From: Trametes villosa
Taxonomy: Eukaryota; Basidiomycota; Agaricomycetes; Polyporales; Polyporaceae
Assembly (NCBI GenBank): GCA_002964805.2
Contig: PUDQ02000010.1
Location: 3,038,001-3,102,000 of the forward strand
Length of the DNA: 64,000 nt
Reading direction: 5' to 3'
Numbering within the stretch: position 1 is the stretch's first letter; the number at the start of each line of letters is the position of its first letter. A program made the position numbers and the translations under genes. The notes under the pieces were generated by a model. That model was not told the DNA's origin. It made no database searches and saw only the letters and a list, made by a program, of their open reading frames with translations. Shown here in pieces: positions 1-8,067 of this stretch.

Positions 1-498
1 CCGGGCGCCCTTCCACCTCCCAACCTTGGTCATCTCGTCGCCCAGCACCTACCTGCGCGTCTCCATGAACCCGAGTTGCCTTCACGCGGTTGCGAGCTGC
101 CTTCGCGTGGTTGGCGTTCCAAAAACCACCGCGAGCGTGGCCCTGAGGATCGCCCTGAGCCTTTGAGCTTGCCCACATCCAAAACCGCCCCCGCAGACGC
201 TCCCCCAGAAAACATAGAGGACCTCACCAAAACGCTTCGCACTCTAATCCCTTCCCTTGATCCCCAGGCAATGGTCCCCATGGACCTGCGCTTTGTCAAA
301 GATCCGAGTACCAGACGCCTTGACCCATTGCAGCCCTACAAAATCTGGGACGTCTACGGCTCACACGTCCAGGTTGGATCCTCGCGAGCCGAGACGGAAG
401 CGCTCCGTAACTACGGCTGCCCCATTGTCATACGTTCGCGCGCAGAGATCAAGGACTTCCATATCCCCTTCGAGAGCAGAGTGGAGTTAGCTGAGTAG
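1..498 (+). CDS. 3' end of an unrecognised gene (partial)
   Basis: The reading frame is open from the first base of the window to a stop at 496-498, so only the last roughly 165 residues are visible and the start lies upstream. I do not recognise the family. The N-terminal visible part is rich in Pro, Arg and Ser and carries a short internal duplication (LPSRGCE followed by LPSRGW). The last 80 residues look more like a folded domain, with the segment PYKIWDVYGSHVQVGSS. It lies beside a transposon nest, so it could be a mobile-element gene, but nothing in the sequence proves that. Confidence 0.4.
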   Translation, partial: PGALPPPNLGHLVAQHLPARLHEPELPSRGCELPSRGWRSKNHRERGPEDRPEPLSLPTSKTAPADAPPENIEDLTKTLRTLIPSLDPQAMVPMDLRFVKDPSTRRLDPLQPYKIWDVYGSHVQVGSSRAETEALRNYGCPIVIRSRAEIKDFHIPFESRVELAE

Positions 499-1607
499 CC
501 TCACACACCTTCCCTCCTCTCACATTACCTTGCTTGTCAAGGTTCCAGGGGCCCCCATAATGAAGCCGGTTTCGTGTACCCGATAATGTCCGATAATCCC
601 TCCGTGCACGTCCGATGCTCGCGGCCCGGATTAGCGCTTGACCTTCATTTTGGCGCCGGGCTGAGTGCCCTGACGAACTCGTCCATAACTTGTCAGGCAT
701 AAATTAGCAAGGTCCAGGAATGACTCAGAGCAGATAATGGGACCGTTTTGTATGTTATTCCGATTAGAAACTGTACTGCAGAGCGTGTACCAAGGTACTA
801 GAAGTGAAATGGTTTGTGGCAGGGAAGCGCCCATCGCGCTGGTAGGGCGTCTCTCGCGCCTCCTCGCGCCTGTGCCCGTGCGCCCGTATCGAGCGCCTCT
901 TCCATTCCTGGCTATGCTCTCGCACCGCACACCTCTCCCGTCGATTCTCACTTTTGGCAGCCTCGGTCTTCTCACTGTCTACAAACCTCGAGAACGTGTT
1001 CAACTGGACAATTGGACGCTATTGGCACCTCTACATCGGTCATACAATGCTACATCACCCCAATCCCCCAATCTCCTGCTCAGCCATCCGGCGCCTTCTC
1101 TACCAGTTCTCGGAGCACTGCGCGGTCCTCATAGGCTAGCGCGGCGTTCTTGTCGGTAGTAAAGCACATGAACGTGAGTAATGCCTCGCCCCTGGACCTC
1201 GACAATGAGGTCCTCTTTTGGCTGCGGCTGATCTGCCCCTGTGCTTTGAATCTAGGATCGTTACTATGGGTGATCTGACCGTCTGCATGCTCACTCACCT
1301 TAGTGGGCATGTTCGTTGGAGTCTCTTTCAGGGAGTCGTTGTCCATCGGGACAAGCAGCTGCTGAGGGTGACCGGGAGGCGAGTGGTAGTGGTAAGTCTT
1401 CCGTTATGCGTCATCGTCCTCATATCCGTGCGGCCGGCGCCACAATTTCTAGGTTATTCGACGGCTTATGACCTTTGGCCTGCCGCCTGTGCAACCCCCC
1501 ACTCTACTCTCAAACACGTTCATATCCCTACGAGCAGCTGCGTATCTGTGGTACGTCGTTATGATGATGTCCATGCAGTTGTCCATGCTCATATTTCCAG
1601 TCCTTCG
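499..1607. other. Non-coding or unassigned stretch
   Basis: No convincing gene. Short open frames exist on both strands but none gives a recognisable protein. The frame of the next gene is open from 1218, so part of this stretch could be its 5' exon or leader. Confidence 0.4.
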
Positions 1608-2615
1608 ATGCCCGCCGCGCTGTATCTCGACATAGTTCCTTCCGTGCTACGTTTTGTAGACGTAGGCACGCTGTATCTGTCGTTCCGACCCGCGTCCCGA
1701 GGGCTCGCTACCGCCGTGGATATCGAACTTAGAGAACGGCATGCCAGTGTCGTCAGGAGGTGCGTTCACATCGGTTTGCTCTGCACGCTCCCAACGCTCA
1801 CCTGTTATTCCAGTTTCACTCGAGATAGCTGGGCGTTCTATGCGCTCATGCGCTCGTACGGCATCCTAATCGGTGGTTCCGCTGCGTTGAGGTTCTTTGA
1901 ACCCACGCTTCAGCACACCGGTGATATCGACCTCTTTGTACCTTCACGCCACATGGACGTAGTCGTAGATTACCTCCTGAATGCGGAAGGCTACGAGGTC
2001 GTGGTCGACCGTGCAGTCGCCGGCTCCCCTGTGACCGCTCGGGAGTACTGCCGATACAATCCCCACCATTACCTCGCAGGTATCACGCGCCTTGTCACGC
2101 TACGGCGTGAGGATGTCTATCTAGACATCATCGCTAGTGGCGTTGGGGATGCCATCGACACGTCGAATGTGCCAATAGCGTACTCGTGGACAACGCTGCT
2201 CATGAACTATCTGTTCGCGGGTGGTTTCTGTTGCGCGTACCCCACGTTGACGTTGAAAGCCCGTGGCCTTGTGCAGTGGGATCGTGTGCTTCACCGCTCC
2301 TTTCCGGAAGGAACGAACCCGATCCAGCTGAACAAGTACCTAGCCCGCGGTGTCGCTTTCCGTCAGTACGCTGAGGACTGGGATGTCGGGCATTCAGGGC
2401 GACCTCGCCGCTGCCGTCGGTCTTGGGTCTGTCCGCTTCGCGAGCGGTTCTTTGGCGACGCTGGATGTCTGTCTGCGGTATTTGAGGGCGGACACTTTGT
2501 AGGGGCTGGAACGAGATGGGTTTTTGGAGGGAAACCATGTCCTGATGTCTGCTTTGAAGCGGCAGATGTTCTTCCATACGTCCATCCTGCGCTTTGCCAT
2601 TGTACTTCTATGTAG
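1608..2615 (+). CDS. F-box-like / nucleotidyltransferase-fold protein
   Basis: The protein starts with an F-box-like helical segment (YLDIVPSVLRFVDVGTLYLS), followed by a minimal nucleotidyltransferase core. The core has a glycine motif, ILIGGSAALRFF, and then an acidic pair in GDIDLFVP. This GGSA...DxD layout is typical of a large, poorly studied nucleotidyltransferase-like family in Agaricomycetes; substrates are unknown. The C-terminal part has several Cys (CRRSW, CPLRE, GCL). The frame is open back to 1218, but the segment before the Met at 1608 shows no domain, so I prefer 1608. Bases 1762-1815 have good intron ends (GTGCGT and TTCCAG) and are a multiple of three, so they may be an in-frame intron. 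The gene sits about 90 bp from the end of the Helitron helicase gene, with which it converges. Confidence 0.6.
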   Translation: MPAALYLDIVPSVLRFVDVGTLYLSFRPASRGLATAVDIELRERHASVVRRCVHIGLLCTLPTLTCYSSFTRDSWAFYALMRSYGILIGGSAALRFFEPTLQHTGDIDLFVPSRHMDVVVDYLLNAEGYEVVVDRAVAGSPVTAREYCRYNPHHYLAGITRLVTLRREDVYLDIIASGVGDAIDTSNVPIAYSWTTLLMNYLFAGGFCCAYPTLTLKARGLVQWDRVLHRSFPEGTNPIQLNKYLARGVAFRQYAEDWDVGHSGRPRRCRRSWVCPLRERFFGDAGCLSAVFEGGHFVGAGTRWVFGGKPCPDVCFEAADVLPYVHPALCHCTSM

Positions 2616-3051
2616 GCTAGGACGTCACCAAAAATTCATGTAACCTCGTGCAGATGCCGTACTGTGTGAATTACAAGGTGTGCCAACTACAGGTATCAAT
2701 CATCATACTATGACGTCCGGCCGGTGTCCTTGTCCGTTGCCACTACGTGCCCTTCCCATTCGCACCCACCACGCCCTCGTCATCGTATTTAACTCCTCCA
2801 GTCGGTCATCCTCCCTCAGAAGGTCGAGGTCGTGCGTCTGCTTGAAGATATTGTCGTCGAAGTCCCGAAGAAGTCGTATAGTTTCGCGGCCGCGGCTACG
2901 CGAAAGCGCAACGTACAGGTTGAAGAGGGTAAGACGTCCTCCCGGAGGTGTCTGCAGGTCGACAATGACATACGGGATTGTCTGACCTTGCGAGCGATAG
3001 TCGGTGAATGCGTAGGCGGCTGTGATTGGAAACTGCCGTCGACGAACGGTG

Positions 3052-3059
3052 CGCCGGAT
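3052..3059. repeat. 8-bp target duplication, left copy (hAT MITE)
   Basis: CGCCGGAT, identical to 3513-3520. One copy is part of the original helicase codons; the other was created by the insertion. Confidence 0.9.
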
Positions 3060-3512
3060 TAGGGTGCCGTGATAAATTCGCCAGCATTATTAACCAACAG
3101 TTAGAAACTATTGGCACCTCGAAGGCATTTATCACAAGGGTTAATAACGGTTGCTAATGAGCGGTTACGAACTGGTTACAATTGATTTGTAACAGTATTC
3201 AACAGGTTAGAAACTGTTTGAAAGCCCCCGCCCCCGCATCGGCTCGCGAGTTAGCCTTCTGAAATCGTTCATGAGCCAACGATCGCGCTTGGGCAGGCGT
3301 CTCCTCGCCCTCCGCATCCCCATACGAGCCTCCATACCTCCAGCCCCCCGGGACACCCCGCTGAGGAGGTCAGGTCGTGCTTCGCCTTAGTAATTATTCA
3401 CCATAAATCACCGCCCCTCCTGGGCCCGTTCATAACACACAGTTACTAACATGTTTATAACAGGTGTGATTAATTGTTGGTTATTAAATACCCCATTCTT
3501 CACGGCACCCTA
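3060..3512. mobile_element. hAT-type MITE (453 bp)
   Basis: Both ends read TAGGGTGCCGTGA going inward, a 13-bp perfect terminal inverted repeat. A weaker inverted match (AACCAACA) continues the symmetry further in. The element is flanked by an exact 8-bp direct repeat, CGCCGGAT, at 3052-3059 and 3513-3520. An 8-bp target duplication with TAGGG/CAGGG-like ends is the hallmark of the hAT superfamily. There is no transposase gene inside. The ends are AT-rich with repeated GGTTAGAAAC/GTTACA-like words, and the middle (about 3230-3370) is GC-rich. It splits the Helitron helicase between the codons for PIRR and TVRRR. Confidence 0.9.
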
Positions 3513-3520
3513 CGCCGGAT
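3513..3520. repeat. 8-bp target duplication, right copy (hAT MITE)
   Basis: CGCCGGAT, identical to 3052-3059, immediately outside the right inverted repeat. Confidence 0.9.
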
Positions 3521-6500
3521 GGGTTTTTGTCCTCGTTTGTGCTTGACTTGGATTTGCATGGTGACGGATGTTGGTTCGACCGGGATGACACGCTCGTCCA
3601 GTCCTTCGAGTTGAGGTGCCCGCGTACGCTTCAATCGGACCAACAGGTACGATGGAAGGTGGCGCAACTTCACCACTGGTTCACTTCCCAACGGGGGCTC
3701 GTCGGGATGCAAGACAATGTCGACAATCTCCCCACGGGCACCATTCGCAACGTCCAGATCAGTCTCCACATTCGTAGTAACCATCACCTGCATCCCGACA
3801 GCAAGCTCGATCTCCTCCGGTAAGTCTTTGCGGCGACGTCTGCGGTCATTGTGCGTGCGTTCGGCTAACGCGTAGCGCTCCTTCAGGGTTAACGGCCGCC
3901 CTCTAATCGTGTCTTCCGCGGGGCAAACAAGGAGTTGCCGGTGGGACGATGCACACCAACGACGGACAGCAGCGGCGTTCCATGCCTGCCTCACGGCGTG
4001 GCGTGGTGTTACCAGGACGGCTTCAGACCAAGGTGCGTTGTTGAAGTCAACGGCGTTGTCGGAATCCTGACCCCGGGCGAGCACCAGAGATCGCAGCAAG
4101 TCGATGTGCGACTGGCGGACGGTACCATAGCGCAAGTGCACCAGGAAGTCTCGCCAGACCTCGTCGCTGACGCGCATCTGCTCTTTCAGGATCACCACAG
4201 TCGTGAACTCCTCATAGAGCCGGCGTCCCAAGAGTCGATCCGCGTCGTCTTGCTCCAAGGCTGATTGTCGGTATAGCGCTTCTTGAGGTGAGACAGCAAC
4301 TGGAGGGAACTGATGGAAGTCGCCGCACAGGATGATGTTCAGTGCGGACAAGCCCGACGGCGTATCCATCCCGAGAGCGATCGTGCGGAGGAGGAGTGCG
4401 AAGAAGCTCTTGGACAGCATCGAAAACTCGTCGATGATCAGGTATCTTCGATGCCTCCAGAACTCCTGCAACTGGGCGCGCGCCTCGTCACTGATTCGTC
4501 CGTCGGAATGGAGCGAGATGTGCCCGATGGTGTGCGTCGTCTTCCCGTCGATGAGCGAAGCTGCTATCCCCGTATATGCTGACTTCACCAACAGGTACTC
4601 TCCTCCCACTCGCGCAAACATCTCCGTCACGGTCTGAATGACCCGCGATTTCCCTGTTCCTCCTTCGCCGTACAGAATCATCCGCAGAGGTGGGGGGCAC
4701 TTATGTGCTAGAGTCTGTTGTAAGTGCCATGCAATGATGTCGTAGGCCCGGTACTGATCTTCACGGAGATCGGCGACGTCAACAGGGGGAAGGGCTTCCT
4801 CGGGTCCTAGCGTCGGGAGGTGTGATGTGGAAGGTGTGCCTCCGACAGCGATGTCCTCCAGCCGAGATATCTCCGGAGGAGCATCACTGTCCTGACTTCG
4901 CGGAGAACGGTGCTCCTGGTCGGTGACGTGGGGGTTCGTCGGTATGTTTGCACGTGCAACCTGGTCGCACATTTGGGTGCGCCATTGATTGAGATGTTCC
5001 AGGTCCAAGGCTGTCGCGTTCCCTACTTCGCCAAGGCGTCCCACCGACCAGCGAGAGAGGTCTGCTTGGAAGATCTGCGCTTGCTTCGCAATCTCGACAG
5101 CCAAGAAACCGTTTGCGATTTCGCGTGGGTTCACTTGAGACGCCTGAAGAATCCGCAGCCCCTCCTCGCTGTATCCTTCTGCCTCGCCGTCTTCGCCGTA
5201 CTCAACGCCAGCTCCTGCTGCCTCATCTTCGTCCAGGTACTCCTCTACTCCATGACGATGGTGAGTCTCCACGCCCTCTGCATCTCCTGAGGATTCAGCG
5301 GCCGAGCGACAGTCGTGATAGTACTGAATACCCTCTAGGACGTAACGGATATCGGCTGGTGCAGTTTCGACGAAGTCTTGGAACGCCTCGCGCCAGGATG
5401 CGGATGACCCCTTGAGCTGCCGTATGTCGCGCCAGGGCTTGAGGAGTACGAGCATGGATGCGCAATAGAAATCGTAAGTGTCGTCGTCGTCGTTGCGCGG
5501 AAACCACGGTCCGACGATGTTGGGCAGATTCTTGTGCCCGGGAGTGCGAACGACGCGTAGCTTCTTGGAAGCGCTGGGGTGACCCGGTAGGTATGGCACA
5601 CGTTGATTCCGAGGGCGACCACGACGGTGAGGTTCTTCAAGGTGTGGGGCTTCTGGAGAGTCACCGGCCACCTTGCCATCCTCCTCGTACGTGTGCGTAT
5701 AGAAGTCCAGTACTGAGTATTCGGACAGAGCTTCACCGCGCAGCGCGTAGTCAAGGACTTGCGACTTCGCGTAGATCGTGCCCGCGCACCCTACATCCAG
5801 GGTTACCGTTGCATCCTGAAAGCACGCAAAAAGTGAGTAGGGATACTCTATCTCGCCGGACATAAAGAACTAACCTCGCCCTCATCGGCGCTCATGTCAG
5901 CTTCTTCAACACGAGGCTGTAGTCCGGCGTCGGAACCCGTATCAGGTGCCCTATTGTTCCGTCAAAGGTGAGTACAGTGTTAAATCAATACATGTACAAT
6001 TACTAACCTTGACGCTCCGTGACCAAGCTCGGGACATGCCGTTTTCAACGCGGATACGAACGCAGACCAGAAGAGAGGGGTGTATGAATGTGAGCGGTAC
6101 ACGTCACCCCAACCCATCAGGTAAGATATCACCATAACTGCCGCCAGTTCCTGCTCGCGATTCAACGTGTTGATGAGACGAAACAGGGCCAAGCGCTGCT
6201 GCTCCCGTACACTGTTGAGGTACTCCTCCTTGGGGTGCGCCTCGTGGTAGGCGAAACCCTCTGCGAGCAAGGCTGAAAGGTTGTGGGATTTCCCCTGCTT
6301 CTTCGCGCTGTAACAAGCGACATAGAAAGTGATGTTGCGTGTATCAGCGCCATTGGTAAGCAGCTTGATGTCGTTGTTGCAGCGGGCATTGACGAGGATG
6401 GCAGGGCACCATCCGTTGATGTAGCCGTACAGTCGCTTCGGGTTCCACTCCCCGCTTGGAAGGACGACATCGTGATCGGAACAAGGGAACGGTGCACGGC

Positions 6501-6554
6501 GTTTGCACACCAAACGGCCTGACTTGAGGACTAGACAGCGGCGAGGTTTGCAAG

Positions 6555-6750
6555 TGTCGGAATGTGCGATTTAGCGCCGGAAGTTTCGGTGAAAGTTCTC
6601 GATTAGGACTGGCTGACTAAGCGATTACTTAGAGCCCCACCTAGAGCACTAGAACTATCGATGTACATAGTATATAAGAGCGCGGCTGTAGGCCGCGTTC
6701 TATGCGCCTCTAATCAACTTTCTTACTCGTCTCTAGCGGGACTTCTGACA
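6555..6750 (+). repeat. 5' LTR
   Basis: Starts TGTCGGAATG and ends ACTTCTGACA. Matches 7872-8067 base for base as far as I can read. Confidence 0.93.
6671..6678 (+). promoter_or_regulatory. TATA box in the 5' LTR
   Basis: TATATAAG, 177 bp upstream of the gag ATG. It is repeated at 7988-7995 in the 3' LTR. This is the expected Pol II promoter marking the U3/R region. Confidence 0.65.
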
Positions 6751-6768
6751 GGTTATGAGCCCTGCGCT
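6751..6768 (+). other. Primer binding site, initiator tRNA-Met anticodon arm
   Basis: GGTTATGAGCCCTGCGCT abuts the 5' LTR directly. Its complement matches the anticodon stem-loop of eukaryotic initiator tRNA-Met (...GCAGGGCTCATAACC). This indicates priming by an internal half-tRNA, as in Drosophila copia and yeast Ty5, rather than by the tRNA 3' end. Confidence 0.75.
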
Positions 6769-6847
6769 CAGACCCTAGTCGCCGCCACTTTCGTCTTCGC
6801 TCTCGCCTTCCTAATCGGTCTTTACTCGCTTATCTTATCTCCCCGCC

Positions 6848-7654
6848 ATGACCGCCGAAAACATCAATCCCCTCCTCAACTCCGTCCCCAAGCTCACCGC
6901 CGACAACTATCAGGACTGGAAGTTCGCCGTCCAGATGGTTATGCGACGCGCCGGCTGCCTCGCTATCGCCCTCGGCAAAGAGGAGCGTCCGAGCCTCCGC
7001 GACAAGGCCGAGCAGTGGGACAAGTCCGCGGAACAGGCGCTTACCATAATCGGCCTTACCATCAACCCGGACCAGTACCACTACATCCGCGACGCGCAAA
7101 ACGGCCCCGAAGCCTGGACCGCCCTCCGTGGCGTCTACGAGAAGAGCTCGCGCGCGAACCGCATCGCCCTCAAACGCGACTTCTACACGACCACGCACGA
7201 CGCGCGCGCACCCATCCGCGAGTACACCAACCGCGTCACCGACCTCGCGAACCGCCTCAAAGCGATCGGCGTCACCCTCTCCGACGATGACATCATCGAC
7301 GTCCTCATCTTCAACCTCCACCCGTCCTGGGCCTCGATCGCGAGCACCCTCTCGGCCGCGCAAGGCACCCTCAAGCTCAACGACGTCATCGGCGCACTCG
7401 TCGACGAAGAAGCGCGCCGCGCCCCCGATTCCCTCAGCGACTCGCCCGATGTGGACGATACCGCGCTCGTCTCCCGCCCGCCGCGCCGCTTGCGCCCGCC
7501 CGACCAAAAATCCCGGCACACGTCCAGTGGCTGTTTCGTCTGCGGCAAGCACGGCCACTTTGCCCGTGACTGCCCGAAGCGCCCCGCCGTCGTCAACTTC
7601 GCCGAGGAATCCGATTCCGAACCCGAGCAAGTCCTTACCGGCACGATCTGGTAG
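6848..7654 (+). CDS. gag: Copia-type Gag protein (268 aa)
   Basis: The N-terminal half has the features of Copia Gag families: LTADNYQDWKFAVQM near residues 16-30, a WTALRGVYE segment near residue 92, and a long helical core with REYTNRVTDLANRL. A retroviral-type zinc knuckle, CFVCGKHGHFARDC (C-x2-C-x4-H-x4-C), lies near residues 228-241. The C-terminus is acidic. The frame is intact with no frameshift. The protein would form the particle and bind the element RNA. No pol gene follows before the 3' LTR. Codon use is strongly GC-biased, unlike the AT-richer LTR. Confidence 0.9.
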   Translation: MTAENINPLLNSVPKLTADNYQDWKFAVQMVMRRAGCLAIALGKEERPSLRDKAEQWDKSAEQALTIIGLTINPDQYHYIRDAQNGPEAWTALRGVYEKSSRANRIALKRDFYTTTHDARAPIREYTNRVTDLANRLKAIGVTLSDDDIIDVLIFNLHPSWASIASTLSAAQGTLKLNDVIGALVDEEARRAPDSLSDSPDVDDTALVSRPPRRLRPPDQKSRHTSSGCFVCGKHGHFARDCPKRPAVVNFAEESDSEPEQVLTGTIW

Positions 7655-7862
7655 ACGCCGATTTCCATATCGAGCACTTATACGGTGCGTCCTCTCGCGA
7701 GCGGAGTCTCCGTCGTAGTGGTGAGGGACCCGGTGTATTGGGGCAGGGACGCCCGCACACCGCGAGCTGGGGCTCCTACGGCGTACAAACGAGAGATGGG
7801 CACTCGTGGTGGATATACGGCTTTTTGGGATAACTCCCAACTAGGGTTAGAATGGCTAAATC

Positions 7863-7871
7863 GAGGGGGAG
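7863..7871 (+). other. Polypurine tract
   Basis: GAGGGGGAG immediately precedes the TG of the 3' LTR; this is the expected plus-strand primer site. Confidence 0.75.
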
Positions 7872-8067
7872 TGTCGGAATGTGCGATTTAGCGCCGGAAG
7901 TTTCGGTGAAAGTTCTCGATTAGGACTGGCTGACTAAGCGATTACTTAGAGCCCCACCTAGAGCACTAGAACTATCGATGTACATAGTATATAAGAGCGC
8001 GGCTGTAGGCCGCGTTCTATGCGCCTCTAATCAACTTTCTTACTCGTCTCTAGCGGGACTTCTGACA
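7872..8067 (+). repeat. 3' LTR
   Basis: Same 196-bp sequence as 6555-6750, followed by the GCAAG target duplication. Confidence 0.93.

Larger units (their letters stand above)
2703..6549 (-). pseudogene. Helitron replicase C-terminal half: Rep tyrosine motif and Pif1 helicase
   Basis: The segment begins right after the retrotransposon insertion and contains the Rep tyrosine motif (FYVACYSAKKQGKSH, two Tyr four residues apart followed by Lys-Lys). It then carries an SF1B/Pif1 helicase: Walker A GEGGTGKSRVIQ, Walker B LIIDEFSML, and GDFHQFPP. The helicase tail lies beyond the MITE at 2703-3051, with TDYRSQGQTIPYVIVDL and LYVALSRSRG. Introns at 5951-6007 (57 nt) and 5816-5874 (59 nt) have GTTAGT donors. 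The MITE at 3060-3512 introduces a stop just after the PIRR segment (3511), so the reading frame open from 5863 ends at 3500. The protein encoded now would lack the last helicase motifs and the N-terminal Rep residues. Confidence 0.85.
6555..8067 (+). mobile_element. Non-autonomous Gag-only LTR retrotransposon (Copia type)
   Basis: A 1513-bp element with two 196-bp LTRs (6555-6750 and 7872-8067) that I find identical by eye. Each starts with TG and ends with CA. A 5-bp target duplication, GCAAG, lies at 6550-6554 and 8068-8072. A primer binding site follows the 5' LTR and a purine tract precedes the 3' LTR. The only coding capacity is a Gag with a zinc knuckle; protease, integrase and reverse transcriptase are absent, and the spacer between Gag and the 3' LTR is only about 215 bp. 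It therefore resembles the TR-GAG class of plant elements and must be mobilised by a full-length relative. It interrupts the Helitron Rep region. Identical LTRs mean the insertion is recent. Confidence 0.93.

Noticed and set aside
2617..2630. CTAG on the minus strand just downstream of the Helitron gene as its 3' end
   Set aside because: It is not followed by T and I see no stable hairpin 10-12 bases upstream, so the boundary is not supported.
5816..5874. Continuous open frame MSGEIEYPYS... as the start of the helicase protein
   Set aside because: This stretch has intron ends (GTTAGT and TTTCAG), and the frame upstream (EEADMSADEGE) joins cleanly when it is removed, so it is an intron inside one long replicase gene.
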